Source of the DNA: Saprospiraceae bacterium
GTDB taxonomy: Bacteria > Bacteroidota > Bacteroidia > Chitinophagales > Saprospiraceae
Reading direction: 5' to 3'
Assembly: GCA_016719855.1 (NCBI GenBank)
Contig: JADJYH010000045.1
Coordinates: forward strand, 1-62,718
DNA: 62,718 bases
The position numbers and the translations under genes were made by a program. This document shows, one piece after another, positions 33,882 through 44,300 of this stretch. The notes below the pieces were generated by a model. The model had not been told where the DNA came from. It did not search any database and saw nothing but the letters and a program-made list of their open reading frames with translations. Within the stretch, counting starts at the first letter, position 1; each line of letters starts with the position of its first letter.

Positions 33882-35774
33882 ATGAGTGATTTTATCAAAC
33901 ACGAGTGCGGCATCGCAATGATTCGCCTGCTAAAACCCCTAAATTATTACGTCGAGAAGTACGGCACTGCCCTCTACGGCATCAACAAGCTGCACCTGTT
34001 GATGGAAAAACAGCGCAACCGGGGGCAAGATGGCGCAGGTATCGCTACCGTCAAGCTCAACAGCCGCCCCGGCACAAAGATCATCCACCGCAAGCGCTGC
34101 AGCGGAAACAATTCCATCCAGACCATCTTCGAGGAGGTGTACGACAACTTCAACCACCTCAAAAAAAGCCAACTCAAGGACGCCGTTTGGCTCAAGGAGA
34201 ACACCCCCTTCACCGGCGAACTGATGCTCGGCCACCTCCGCTACGGCACCCACGGCGCCAACAGCGTCAAGAACGTACACCCCTTCATCCGCAAGAGCAA
34301 CTGGATACAGCGCACCCTCGTCATCGCTGGCAATTTCAACCTGACCAACGTGGACGAGCTTTTTCAGGAACTCGTCGAACTCGGCCAGTACCCCATGGAG
34401 CAGACCGACACCGTCACCGTGCTCGAAAAAATCGGACACTTCCTCGACGACGAGGTGCAGCGCCTCTACACCTGGCACAAGCCCGACGGCCTCTCCGACC
34501 TCGAAATCAACGAGCTTATCTTCGACAACCTCGACGTTCAGCGCTTGCTCCAGCGGGCCACCAAGCGCTTCGATGGCGGCTACACCATGGCCGGCATGAC
34601 CGGTCACGGCGATGCCTTCGTCATGCGTGACCCCCACGGCATCCGCCCAGCTTTCTACTACCAGGACGATGAAGTGGTTGTGGTCACCTCAGAGCGGGCG
34701 CCCATCCAGACGGCGTTTGACGTGCATTTCTCCAAAATACAAGAGATAAAGCCCGGCCACGCCCTCATCATCAAGCGCAACGGGATCGTCAGTGAACTGC
34801 CATTCGCAGACCCCGTTGAACGAAAATCCTGCTCCTTCGAGCGCATCTACTTCTCCCGTGGCAACGACCGGGACATTTATACCGAACGCCAGCAACTCGG
34901 CGACCAGCTTACCACCGCCGTGCTCGAAGCCGTTGACTACGACATCGAGCGCACCGTCTTTTCCTTTGTGCCAAACACCGCCGAAAGCGCCTTTTTTGGG
35001 TTGGTAAAAGGCATTGAAAAACGCCTGAACGAAATCAAGCTGCAAAAAATTAAGGACCTCGGCGAAAACCCCTCCACAGAAGCACTCCAAAAAATACTCG
35101 CCCTCACCCCACGGGTCGAAAAACTGGTACACAAGGACGCCAAGTTGCGCACCTTCATCGCCGACGACGCATCCCGTGGCGAGATGGTCACGCACGGCTA
35201 CGACGTTACCTACGGCCTCGTCCGCAACGAGGAGGACACCCTCGTGCTCCTCGACGACAGCATCGTGCGGGGCACCACGCTGAAGGAGAGCATCATCCGC
35301 ATCGTCGCCCGCCTGCGCCCGAAGAAAATCATCATTGTGAGCAGCGCTCCGCAAATCCGCTACCCCGACTGCTACGGCATTGACATGTCAAAGATGAAGG
35401 ACTTCGTGGCCTTCCGTGCCCTCGTCGAGTTGCTCAAGGACACGAACCAGTCGCACTTGCTCAACGAAACCTACGAGCGCTGCAAGGCACAGCTCAATTT
35501 GCCGAAGGAGGAAATGAAAAACGAAGTGCAGGCCCTGTACGCCCATTTCACCACTGACGAAATCAGCCAGAAAATCGCCGAAATCGTCACGCCAAAAGGC
35601 ATCACACCAGCCGTGGAGGTCATCTACCAAAGCCTCGAAGGTCTGCACAACGCCTGTCCAGACCACCTAGGCGACTGGTATTTCTCCGGCAACTACCCCA
35701 CACCCGGCGGCAACAAGGTGGTGAACCGGGCTTTTGTCAATTACATGGAGGGAAAAGATGAGAGAGCGTATTGA
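33882..35774 (+). CDS. purF: Long PurF-type amidophosphoribosyltransferase
   Basis: Amidophosphoribosyltransferase makes phosphoribosylamine from PRPP and glutamine, the first step of purine synthesis. The ATG at 33882 gives 630 aa. A short propeptide (MSDFIKHE) precedes Cys9, the class II glutaminase nucleophile (HECGIAMI). Further glutaminase motifs are QRNRGQDGAGIA and GHLRYGTHG. The phosphoribosyltransferase domain carries the PRPP loop VLLDDSIVRGTTLKES and YPDCYGIDM. It is about 130 residues longer than standard PurF. The extra residues include a Lys/Glu-rich insert (KLQKIKDLGENPSTEALQKI) between the domains and an extended C-terminus. Bacteroidota often carry such a long form beside normal PurF, so its exact role may differ. 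A good promoter lies upstream; no purine gene is adjacent. Confidence 0.85.
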   Translation: MSDFIKHECGIAMIRLLKPLNYYVEKYGTALYGINKLHLLMEKQRNRGQDGAGIATVKLNSRPGTKIIHRKRCSGNNSIQTIFEEVYDNFNHLKKSQLKDAVWLKENTPFTGELMLGHLRYGTHGANSVKNVHPFIRKSNWIQRTLVIAGNFNLTNVDELFQELVELGQYPMEQTDTVTVLEKIGHFLDDEVQRLYTWHKPDGLSDLEINELIFDNLDVQRLLQRATKRFDGGYTMAGMTGHGDAFVMRDPHGIRPAFYYQDDEVVVVTSERAPIQTAFDVHFSKIQEIKPGHALIIKRNGIVSELPFADPVERKSCSFERIYFSRGNDRDIYTERQQLGDQLTTAVLEAVDYDIERTVFSFVPNTAESAFFGLVKGIEKRLNEIKLQKIKDLGENPSTEALQKILALTPRVEKLVHKDAKLRTFIADDASRGEMVTHGYDVTYGLVRNEEDTLVLLDDSIVRGTTLKESIIRIVARLRPKKIIIVSSAPQIRYPDCYGIDMSKMKDFVAFRALVELLKDTNQSHLLNETYERCKAQLNLPKEEMKNEVQALYAHFTTDEISQKIAEIVTPKGITPAVEVIYQSLEGLHNACPDHLGDWYFSGNYPTPGGNKVVNRAFVNYMEGKDERAY

Positions 35775-35785
35775 GCTTGACCTAT

Positions 35786-36272
35786 TTATTTGCCTTCCAG
35801 TTGGCTGGTAATCAGTTTATGCCATTTCGCCTGAAGTTGCAGATGGATGTTGAAAACGAACACATTGTTCGCGTTATAGAACTCCAGAAAAACAGGCGAT
35901 TCATTGCTATCTTTCGGCAGCAGTTCCAGCCCAAGCTGGTCAATGACCGTTGAGCTTGTCTTGTCCTGCGTAAAGTTCCTCGACACGTTGACCAGTTTGC
36001 ACTTCCCCATTTTTTGAAGGTCAATGAGCAGGTGCGTCCCCGCCGGTGCCTTCCCGGAACCAAAGGAGCTTTTTCGTGGACTCGTCCAGGCCCAGCACGA
36101 TGTTATCCCAACTGTCGCTGTCCGTAAAGTTCATGAAATTTTCCACCCGCAGCTTATTGGCCTTGTTTGCCCGGCTCTTTTTTTTCTTGTTTACCGACCG
36201 CATTACCAGCATGACAGGGACGATGACTAGGGCCAATAATATGGCCACTGATACGAGATTTGATGTTTCCAT
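35786..36272 (-). CDS. Membrane-anchored hypothetical protein (frameshifted)
   Basis: The ATG at 36272 (METSNLVSVAILLALVIVPV) begins a protein with one membrane helix, a basic stop-transfer (NKKKKSRANKANK) and a soluble domain (ENFMNFTDSDSWDNIVLGLD; KLLWFREGTGGD). That frame ends at 36021. Shifted by one base near a run of four C (36038-36041), it continues as HLLIDLQKMGKCKLVNVSRN to ELEGK at 35786. The span of 487 bp is one base too long, so one extra base would explain the split and give 161 aa. Family and function are unknown. It is convergent with the PurF-type gene, with only 11 bp between stops. Confidence 0.6.
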
Positions 36273-36427
36273 TTTCTGGATATTATAAATTGACACGCCA
36301 ACCGTCGGCCATAGTGGCCAACCGGCCTTGGCATGGTGAAAAAATGATGGGGCCGGTGATCACGCCACCAGCGCCAATTAAAACAGTGGGGCCAGAAAGC
36401 CCCGTTCAGCCTTTTCGGAAAAGGAAA

Positions 36428-36829
36428 TTACCAGAACTGGTGGAATGGGTAGATGACGTCGGTCGTCTCGAACCCAATGAGCAGGTACTTGGAAAGGTGA
36501 TAATATTGGACTCCCGAAATCTGCTGGGCGTTCAAAAAGGCGGTTTTCATTGCCGCCCAAACGAAGGGATGCTTGAAAGTAGAAGCGCTATTGCCTTGGC
36601 CAGCCCCGACGCTGAATCGCTGATCGGTGAGGCAATACAGCGGAACGCCGTCCGTGGCGATAGTCAACCGACTTTCCTGGTGAAGGTCCGTGGGCGGTGC
36701 GATTTGCACGCTGCCATTGACATAGGCTCCCATGTTGGCGAGCGCCAACAATGCGATGCTCAAATAAGCGGCTATTTCACGGAAGAATTTCACGGGCGCA
36801 AAGTTGCGGAGAAAAACAATAGCCCACAT
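36428..36829 (-). CDS. Hypothetical membrane protein
   Basis: This 133-residue frame has a basic/aromatic N-terminus (MWAIVFLRNFAPVKFFREIA) and one hydrophobic segment (YLSIALLALANMGAY). The soluble part ends in GVQYYHLSKYLLIGFETTDV and YPFHQFW, which reads like a real protein. A 193-codon frame on the opposite strand (36260-36841) covers the same region but has low-complexity, shadow-like composition. I prefer the minus-strand call but cannot name a family. It lies between the split membrane gene and the aldehyde dehydrogenase, all on the minus strand. Confidence 0.45.
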   Translation of the reverse strand: MWAIVFLRNFAPVKFFREIAAYLSIALLALANMGAYVNGSVQIAPPTDLHQESRLTIATDGVPLYCLTDQRFSVGAGQGNSASTFKHPFVWAAMKTAFLNAQQISGVQYYHLSKYLLIGFETTDVIYPFHQFW

Positions 36830-36952
36830 GGTTATTCTTAAAAGGATTGCCTGAGCAAGGTTCTAATCTTTGCCACCAAGGATTTCAAGGTGTCCGAATT
36901 GGCCCTGTTTTTTTTGGCCACCGGAGTGTGAATGGGTCATTGGACTTTCAGG

Positions 36953-38395
36953 CTAATACTTCACACAAACATTCTTCGCTTCTGTAAAAAACCGCAGCGC
37001 CTCCACACCACCTTCCCGGCCCACGCCGGAACTTTTCACGCCACCGAAGGGCGTCCGCAAGTCCCGCAGCATCCAACAATTTACCCAGACGATGCCCGAT
37101 TGCAACCGCTCGGCCATGCGGGTCGCCCGGCTGATGTCCTGCGTCCAGAGCGTGGCGGCGAGGCCGTACTCCGTGCCATTGGCAAAAGCGAGGGCTTCCT
37201 CCTCCGTGTCGAAAGGCTGGAGCGTGACCACTGGCCCGAAAATCTCCTCTTGATTGGTGCGGCAGCCGTTCGGTAGTCCTTCGATGACCGCAGGGCTGAG
37301 GTAGTAGCCGCCCGACAATTTGCCAGCCGGTTTGACGATTTCTCCGCCGCAAAGGATGGTACCACCTTCTTGTTTCGCAATTTCTAAGTAACCCATCACC
37401 TTCTCCCGGTGCTGCTTGCTCACAAGGGCACCGAGGTCATTTTCGGGGTCGGCGGGGTCGCCCGTTTTCAGTGCCTTGACACGGTGCACCAGTTCGTCCC
37501 TGAATTGGTCGTAGATTTTTCTTTCGATGTAAATCCTGGAGCCGCAGAGGCAAATTTGGCCGTTGTTGGCGAAGCTGGAGCGCACGGTGGTGCTCACCGC
37601 CTCCTCAAAATTGCAGTCGGCGAAGATGATGTTCGGGTTTTTTCCACCGAGTTCGAGCGACAGCTTTTTGAACATCGGTGCAGCCGTGCGGGCGAGGATG
37701 CGCCCTGTGGACGTGCCGCCCGTGAAGCTGATGGCTTTGGTTTTTGGGTGTTCCACAATGGCCTGCCCCGCCTTGGGGCCGAGGCCGTGGACGATGTTGA
37801 GCACACCAGCAGGCAGTCCCGCTTCGATGCAGGTTTGCGCCAGCAAAAAAGCCGTCATCGGCGTCAGTTCGGAGGGCTTGGCCACCACGCAGTTGCCAGC
37901 GGCGAGCGCTGGCGCTATTTTCCAGGTAAAAAGGTAGAGTGGCAAATTCCAGGGTGAGATGCAGCCGACCACACCAATTGGCTGGCGCAACGTGTAGTTC
38001 ACCGCCTGCCCCTCCATCTGGTGCGACTCCGCCCCGAAGTGCAGGATGGCCGTTGCGAAGAAACGGATATTGGCCTGCGCCCGTGGGATGTCCACCGTGC
38101 GGGCGGTGGTGATGGCCTTGCCGCTGTCCCTACTTTCCGCTTGTGCAAACGCTTCGAGCCGCTCCTCGATGAGGTCGGCGATGCGGTGCAGGATTCGGTA
38201 GCGCTCGTTTACCCCACAGCTCGACCAAGTGGGGAAGGCTGTCTCGGCAGCGTTCACGGCGGCTTGCACATCGGCAGCGTCGGAGTCGGGGATATGGGAA
38301 TAGACTTGCCCGGTGCCGGGTTCGTAGTTGTCGAGCCAGCCGCTGCCGAGGGCGGGGGCAAGTTGGCCGTTGATGTAGTTTTGGATTTTTATCAA
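36953..38395 (-). CDS. NAD(P)-dependent aldehyde dehydrogenase
   Basis: This enzyme oxidises an aldehyde to its acid with NAD(P). Motifs are complete: VGCISPWNLPLYLFTWKIAP (cofactor region), AKPSELTP, FTGGTSTGR, the catalytic Glu in LELGGKNP, the catalytic Cys in NNGQICLCGSR, and QEEIFGPV. The closest type is the 2-hydroxymuconic-semialdehyde/betaine-aldehyde group; the substrate is not certain. The open frame reaches 38467, but that overlaps the RelE gene. A TTG at 38395 (LIKIQNYINGQ) gives 480 residues, the usual length, and lies after the relE stop, so I use it. It follows the toxin-antitoxin pair on the same strand. Confidence 0.9.
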   Translation of the reverse strand: MIKIQNYINGQLAPALGSGWLDNYEPGTGQVYSHIPDSDAADVQAAVNAAETAFPTWSSCGVNERYRILHRIADLIEERLEAFAQAESRDSGKAITTARTVDIPRAQANIRFFATAILHFGAESHQMEGQAVNYTLRQPIGVVGCISPWNLPLYLFTWKIAPALAAGNCVVAKPSELTPMTAFLLAQTCIEAGLPAGVLNIVHGLGPKAGQAIVEHPKTKAISFTGGTSTGRILARTAAPMFKKLSLELGGKNPNIIFADCNFEEAVSTTVRSSFANNGQICLCGSRIYIERKIYDQFRDELVHRVKALKTGDPADPENDLGALVSKQHREKVMGYLEIAKQEGGTILCGGEIVKPAGKLSGGYYLSPAVIEGLPNGCRTNQEEIFGPVVTLQPFDTEEEALAFANGTEYGLAATLWTQDISRATRMAERLQSGIVWVNCWMLRDLRTPFGGVKSSGVGREGGVEALRFFTEAKNVCVKY

Positions 38396-38415
38396 AATGA
38401 AGAATTGAATCCTGT

Positions 38416-38724
38416 TTATTTTTTCAGCAGTTTCTCCAACGCTTCGGAATTTCGTTTTACATGCCAAAGTGCCGCCACCACAACTCTTTGGTGTGGCTCA
38501 TCAACTGCAAATACAATTTTGTAGGGAAAACGCTTGAGCAAGACCCTGCGGAATGGGGCAAAAACTACCATGAAACGTTGAGGGTTTTCATTCAGCTTTT
38601 TAAGCGTATCATAAAATTCTTGGCTGAGTTCGGAACCTAAACCCTTTGACTGCCCTTCGTACCAATCCATTGCTTCCCAAAGCGATTGATGCGCTTGTTT
38701 TTTCAGCACAATATTATATGCCAT
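38416..38724 (-). CDS. RelE/ParE-family toxin
   Basis: The 102 residues match the RelE/ParE fold: MAYNIVLKKQAHQSLWEAMD, then a central SQEFYDTLKKLNENPQRF and the C-terminal strands RRVLLKRFPYKIVFAVDE and VVVAALWHVKRN. Members are either mRNA-cleaving RelE or gyrase-poisoning ParE toxins; the sequence does not decide which. The start overlaps the end of the upstream DUF2281 gene by 11 bp, typical of an antitoxin-toxin operon. Confidence 0.88.
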   Translation of the reverse strand: MAYNIVLKKQAHQSLWEAMDWYEGQSKGLGSELSQEFYDTLKKLNENPQRFMVVFAPFRRVLLKRFPYKIVFAVDEPHQRVVVAALWHVKRNSEALEKLLKK

Positions 38725-38959
38725 ACTTCGCCTTGGTTTCGGTCTCCGAAGCTTCCACAGTGATTATGTCGTTCGGATTGTCTATGTATTCGCTCCACAA
38801 CCGGGTTAGCTCCTCTTTTTGCTCCTCCGTAAATTCTTCTGACATTGGTCGTTTACCAGTTCGGTGCTTGAAAAGCAGAAAATCCACGAAATCAGCGACT
38901 TGCTGCTGAAGTTCGGACGGAAGCATTTCGATTCGGGTTGTCAATGCAGTTGATATCAT
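38714..38959 (-). CDS. DUF2281-type antitoxin
   Basis: The 81 residues start with ALTTRIEMLPSELQQQVADF, then VDFLLFKHRTGKR, the DUF2281 signature of small proteins found beside RelE/ParE or PIN toxins. The acidic tail (EEFTEEQKEELTRLWSEYID) would wrap the toxin. It is the first gene of the pair and overlaps the toxin by 11 bp. As in other modules it should neutralise the toxin and may repress its own promoter, although no DNA-binding motif is obvious. Confidence 0.82.
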   Translation of the reverse strand: MISTALTTRIEMLPSELQQQVADFVDFLLFKHRTGKRPMSEEFTEEQKEELTRLWSEYIDNPNDIITVEASETETKAKYGI

Positions 38960-39008
38960 GGCTGTTATTTTTTACGAAGATAAAAATTTTGAGCATAAAA
39001 GCCAACGC

Positions 39009-40009
39009 CTATCCAATCCACCCCTTCCCCGCCAAATACTCCGCAATCTGCACGGCATTCGTGGCAGCGCCCTTGCGCAGGTTGTCAGCCACTATCCAGA
39101 GGTTGAGGCCGTTGGCGATGCTCTCGTCCCGGCGGATGCGGCCCACGAAGACCTCGTCCTTGTGGCGGGAGAACAGCGGCATCGGGTATTGGAAATTGTC
39201 CACGTCATCTACGACGACGATGCCGGGGGCGGTTTCGAGCAAGTGGCGCACCTCGGCCAGCTCGTAGGGCCGCTCGAATTCGACGTTCACACTCTCGGAG
39301 TGGCCGCCCAGCACGGGCACCCGCACGGTAGTGGCAGTCACGGCGATGCTGTCGTCGCCCATGATTTTTTTGGTCTCGTTCACCATTTTCATCTCTTCCT
39401 TGGTGTAGCCGTTTTCGGTGAAGGCGTCAATATGCGGCAGACAGTTTTCGAAAATCTGGTACTTGTAGGCCATCTCCTCTGGTTCGGGTTTGAAACCTTT
39501 TTGCTCCAGTTGGTACTGCTTCACGGCCTTCACGCCCGTACCCGTGATGCTCTGGTAGGTGGACACGACCACCCTTTTTATCTTGAATGCCTTGTGCAGC
39601 GGCTCCAATGCGACCACCATCTGGATGGTGGAGCAGTTGGGGTTGGCGATGATTTTGTCGGCTGGCGTGAGCACGTGGGCGTTCACCTCTGGCACGACGA
39701 GCTTCTTCGTGGGGTCCATGCGCCAAGCCGAGGAGTTGTCAATGACCGTGGTACCGACCTCGGCGAAGCGGGGCGCCCACTCCTTGGAGGTGGTGCCGCC
39801 AGCGGAGAAGATGGCCACGTCGGGCCGAGCGGCGATGGCAGCCTCCATGCTCACGATGGCGTACTCCTTGCCGTTGAAATGGATGGGCTTGCCCACAGAA
39901 CGCTCGAGGCCACGGGCAAAAATTCCGTCACCGAGAACTTGCGCTCCTGCAACACTTCCAGCATGACTGTGCCGACCAAGCCGGTGGCTCCAACAACTGC
40001 AACTTTCAT
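39009..40009 (-). CDS. asd: Aspartate-semialdehyde dehydrogenase (frameshifted)
   Basis: This enzyme reduces aspartyl phosphate to aspartate semialdehyde for Lys, Met, Thr and diaminopimelate synthesis. The N-terminus begins at 40009 (MKVAVVGATGLVGTVMLEVL, the NADP-binding GATGLVG). The main frame begins at SVGKPIHFNG. It contains the catalytic Cys in NPNCSTIQMVV, then VVSTYQSITGTGVKAV and the substrate Arg/His region. The frames join at 39902-39906, where TCGAGCG needs one more G to read LPVASERSVGKP. The 1001-bp span then becomes 333 codons plus stop, the normal length. As written it would be non-functional, and since asd is essential in most bacteria this is almost surely a consensus error. 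A good promoter lies 90 nt upstream. Confidence 0.93.
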
Positions 40010-40098
40010 TTTCAAATCAATTTTTGATGTGCTGGTGGGAAAACTGGCGCTTAGCACCGAGCCTCCTCCCGTGACAGCACTTGCGTGAAAAAGGTTCG

Positions 40099-40131
40099 CA
40101 AAGATAAGGGCTTGTAAATTTTGGGGGCAAA
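40099..40131 (-). promoter_or_regulatory. Promoter of asd
   Basis: Minus-strand TTTG (40128-40131), a 21-nt spacer and TATCTTTG (40099-40106), about 90 nt before the asd start. Confidence 0.5.
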
Positions 40132-40274
40132 AAAACAGGGCGACGGGTGCAACTGTATTGCGCCGAAAAGCCCTCCTTCTTTTTGTTGCGAATGTATTCT
40201 CTGCCAATTGCGTTTCAAAAAGTCCAAATCCCGCTATCTTGCGGCGCAATTTTAAAATCAAAAATTCTGTACTG

Positions 40275-41153
40275 ATGACCCGATTGTTTATTTTCTGTGT
40301 GATGCTTGCATTTTCGAGCGCTGTTTCGGCGCAGGAGTTCAGCTTTGGCTTCAAAACGGGGCTTAATTTCAGCAACATCAAAGGCGACGTGGAGAAAACC
40401 GCCGACGCCACCGAAACGCTCGACCAGAACATCGGCTTCCATTTCGGGGCGACCTTTGCCTGGGAAATCACCGACATCATGGGGCTTCGGGCCGAGCTGA
40501 TGTACAGCCAGAAGGGCACGAAACGGAGTTTTGAGGGGCCGTCTTACTACACCTTCACTACGCCGAACAACGACAAATTCCTTACGACCGGCATCCGCCA
40601 ACAAGAATTGAACGTCGGCAATTCCTATATCGAGCTGCCAATCATGGCCTATTTCAAGCCGCACAGCCGCTTTGAAATCTACGGCGGCATGAGCTTCGGC
40701 GTGCTGGTGAACTCCACCGCCTTCGGCAATATCAAGTTCAGCGACATCAAATATGCCGGGATTCCCGCTGTCCCCAACACCATTGACCACGAACTCGACT
40801 TCAACTACCTCTCCGACAAAGCCGGTGAGCAAACCTACGACAACCCCGCCGAAACCGTCAAAATCAACAACAACAACGTGCCATTCCCGCAGACGGCAGG
40901 GGCCTATTTTGAGTTCGTGGAGGATCGGGGCAAACTGTACAGCGCCTTCGACCTCGGCGTGGTAGGCGGGCTGTCCGTGTACCTGAGCAAGAGCCTCTAT
41001 GTCTCTGGCCGCATCAACTACGGGCTGCTGGACATCACCAAGACCAAGGCGGATGTGTCGCTTTCAAGCTTGGACGACAACAAGGAGTTCATCTCCCGCA
41101 ACGACGACGACCGCAACGTGACCATTCAGGCGAGCATTGGGTTTTCGTTTTAA
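40275..41153 (+). CDS. Outer-membrane beta-barrel protein, porin family
   Basis: The ATG at 40275 gives a signal peptide (MTRLFIFCVMLAFSSAVSAQ) and 292 aa. The mature part starts with FSFGFKTGLNFSNIKGD, the usual first strand of PorT/OMP_b-brl-type proteins. It then alternates short polar loops with aromatic strands (FHFGATFAWEITDIMGLRAE; YIELPIMAYFKPHSRFEIYG; LYVSGRINYGLLDITK) to the terminal TIQASIGFSF, which ends in Phe as needed for barrel assembly. An insert of about 60 residues (DHELDFNYLSD and following) probably forms a large surface loop. Function unknown. It is probably monocistronic, with a possible terminator at 41178-41216. Confidence 0.88.
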   Translation: MTRLFIFCVMLAFSSAVSAQEFSFGFKTGLNFSNIKGDVEKTADATETLDQNIGFHFGATFAWEITDIMGLRAELMYSQKGTKRSFEGPSYYTFTTPNNDKFLTTGIRQQELNVGNSYIELPIMAYFKPHSRFEIYGGMSFGVLVNSTAFGNIKFSDIKYAGIPAVPNTIDHELDFNYLSDKAGEQTYDNPAETVKINNNNVPFPQTAGAYFEFVEDRGKLYSAFDLGVVGGLSVYLSKSLYVSGRINYGLLDITKTKADVSLSSLDDNKEFISRNDDDRNVTIQASIGFSF

Positions 41154-41177
41154 TTTTCACCCAACGATATTTTTATC

Positions 41178-41216
41178 CCAAGGGGGGCACACTGCCATGC
41201 CCTTGGCCATGTTTTT
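41178..41216 (+). terminator. Probable terminator after the porin-family gene
   Basis: CCAAGGG and CCCTTGG close a stem (41178-41206) with an inner GGCA/TGCC pairing, followed by TTTTT six bases later. Confidence 0.5.
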
Positions 41217-41333
41217 GCCACCTGCCCAACACAGTCACAATTTTTTTGCTGGCTTTTACTTTATCGGCAATAACTTTACCTATCGGTAAAAACACCTAAA
41301 TTCTGGCTACCGCCAAACACACTGCACATTAGC

Positions 41334-44300
41334 ATGAAAAAAGTACTATCTACCTTTTTGATGGCCTCGCTGGCCGTTTGCCTTTTTGCCCAAACCAAAC
41401 AAAACCCTTGGCTGGACGCACTCGAAAGCAGCTTCGCAAAAAAAAGCGCCGAACGCCGCATCGTGCCAGCAAAGTACCGCACCCTGTCCCTCGACCTCGG
41501 TTTGTTGAAGGCAAATTTGAGCGAAGCGCCCCTGCGCTTTTCACCGGAGGCGGAAAACTCGCAAGTGACGCTGGCCATCCCGATGCCCGATGGCTCCATG
41601 CAGGATTTTCAGGTGGTGGAAGCACCCGTCATGCACCCCGACTTGGCAGCCCGCTACCCCTACATCCGCTCCTACGCTGGCTGGAGCAATGCCGACCGCA
41701 CGGCCTACCTGCGCTTCGGCTTCACCCAGAAGGGCTTCCATGCCATGATACTTTCGGCCAACCACAGCACAGTGTACATTGACGCATTTGCCGAAGGTGA
41801 CGACCTGCACTATATTAGTTATTTCAAAAAGGACTACCCCAACCCGCACGATGACTTCGAATGTTTAGCGGAAAACGTGTCCCCAAATCCACAATCCGCA
41901 ATCGCAAATCCGCAATCCTTAGTGGTCGGCGATTGCCAGCACCGCAACTACGCCCTCGCCCTTGCCTGCACAGGCGAGTACGCTACCTTTCACGGCGGCA
42001 CGAAACCCCTCGTGCTGGCTGAGTTCAACGTGGCCATGACCCGCATCAACGGCATCTACGAGCGGGAACTGGCCGTGACGATGACCATGGTGGCCAATAC
42101 CGACCTGCTCATCTACCTCAATGCTGGCTCCGACCCCTACACCAACAACAGCGGCTCGACGATGCTGAACGAGAACCAAATGACCTGCAACAACGTCATC
42201 GGAAACGCCAACTACGACATCGGCCACGTGTTCAGCACGGGCGGCGGCGGCATTGCGCAACTCAACTCCGTCTGCAACACGAGCGGCAAGGCGAGGGGCG
42301 TCACCGGACTGGGCAGCCCCGTCGGCGACGGGTTTTACGTGGATTATGTTTGCCATGAAATGGGCCACCAGTTCGGCGGCAACCACACCCAAAACAACGA
42401 CTGCAACCGCAACAGCGCCACGGCGATGGAAACCGGCAGCGGCAGCACCATCATGGGCTACGCTGGCGTCTGTTCGCCCGATGTGCAGCCCCACAGCGAC
42501 GACTACTTTCACGCCGTCAGCCTCGGCGAAATCACCAACCACCTGCTCGGAGCGGGCAATTCCTGCGCCACCACAACGGCCTCCGGCAACAACGCCCCGA
42601 CCGTGACCGTGACGACCAGCTCATTTACCCTGCCCATCTCCACGCCCTTCGTGCTGACGGCACAGGGCCAGGACTCCAATCCCACGGACGTGCTGACCTA
42701 CTGCTGGGAGCAAATGAACAACCAAGTGGGCACCCAGCCGCCGCTTTCGACCAACGCCGTCGGTCCGGTTTTCCGAACCTTCGACCCCACGACCTCGCCC
42801 AAGCGCTACTTCCCCAACCTTCCCGCCATCCTCGCTGGTACTACGCCGACTTGGGAGGTGCTTCCCTCCGTTGCCCGCTCGATGGCCTTCCGCTGCACGG
42901 TGCGTGACAACCATCCGGGTGCTGGTTGCACAGACGAGGTGGACGTGACGCTCAACTTCAGCGCAGCCGCTGGGCCGTTCGTCGTCACCAACCCCAACAC
43001 CTCCGCCATCACCTGGACAGGCGGCAGCACGGCCACCGTGACCTGGAACGTGGCGAACACGACCGCCCCTCCCGTCTCGGCCAGTCAGGTCGAAGTCCTG
43101 CTTTCCGCCGACGGCGGCAACACCTACCCTACACGCTGCTGGCCTCCACCAACAACGACGGGACGGAAACCGTGCTGGTGCCAAACATCTCCACCACGCA
43201 AGCGAGGGTGATGGTGAAAGCGGTGGGCAATATTTTCTTCGATATTTCCAACCAAAATTTCAAAATCGAAATAGCGACGGTTCCGAGCTTTACCCTCCAG
43301 ACCACGCCAAGCACTGCATCCGCCTGCCAAAGCGGCACGGCTTCCTACGCCTTCAACATGCTGCAACTGGCAGGTTTCAACACGCCAGTCACCTTCACGG
43401 CGAGCGGCGTTCCCGCTGGCGCAACGGCAGTTTTTACCCCGAACAACGTGCCACCACCCGCCAACGTCGGCCTGACCATCAGCAACCTTGGCGGTGTGCC
43501 ATCTGGAACTTACCCCATCACGGTGACCGCCACGGGTGGTTCCGTCACTCAGACCACCAACATCGTTTTGGTGGTGCTCGACCAAGTGACAAGCAGCGTC
43601 TCCTCAGCAGCCCGCAGACGGGGCGGAGGTCACAGCCTTCCAACCGACGCTGACTTGGGCCGCCGTGCCCAATGCCTCCGAGTACCTCGTGGAGGTGTCG
43701 GAATTGCCAGATTTCAATTCGATTTTTGCCACTGGCACTCCCACCACCAACTCGTGGCAAGTGAGCACACCTTGCGCCTCCCTCGGCGTTTACTACTGGC
43801 GGGTGCGGGCGCAAAATCCTTGTAGCCAAAGCGCTTTCTCACAAATATTTGCCTTCCACCTCGGTGGCATCGGCTGCCAAACTTTCAACGCCACTGGCCT
43901 GCCCCTGACCATCCCGCTCGTAGCCACCAGCGTGACCAAGACCTTGAACGTGCCAGCCAACTTGTCCATCAGCTCTGTACAAACGAGCATGAACATTGAC
44001 CACAGCTACGTCGGCGACCTGAGCGCAGAGCTGACCTCCCCGCAGGGAACCACGCTGCAAATCTTCGACCGACCGGGCGTTCCGGCCTCGTCATTCGGCT
44101 GCGAAGGTGACGACATCACGGCCAATTTTGCCGACTCGTACACCAACTCGGCCATGGTTTTTGAAAACACCTGCTCCGGTGCCACGCCTACCATCAGCGG
44201 GAACTTCAAGCCAATGGCTCCGTTCGCAGGATTTAACAGTCAAAGCTCACAGGGTAACTGGTCGCTGAAAATCACCGACAGCTACGACGACGACGGTGGT

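Noticed and set aside
36260..36841. 193-codon plus-strand frame
   Set aside because: It overlaps the more protein-like minus-strand frame at 36428-36829 and the start of the split membrane gene; composition is shadow-like.
38416..38959. Toxin-antitoxin pair as part of a larger defence island
   Set aside because: Neighbours are metabolic (aldehyde dehydrogenase, asd); no other defence or mobile genes are present.
41255..41290. Operator upstream of the second protease (TTTACC-tatc-GGTAAA)
   Set aside because: The dyad is short, a single copy is present and no promoter is clearly placed; chance is a sufficient explanation.
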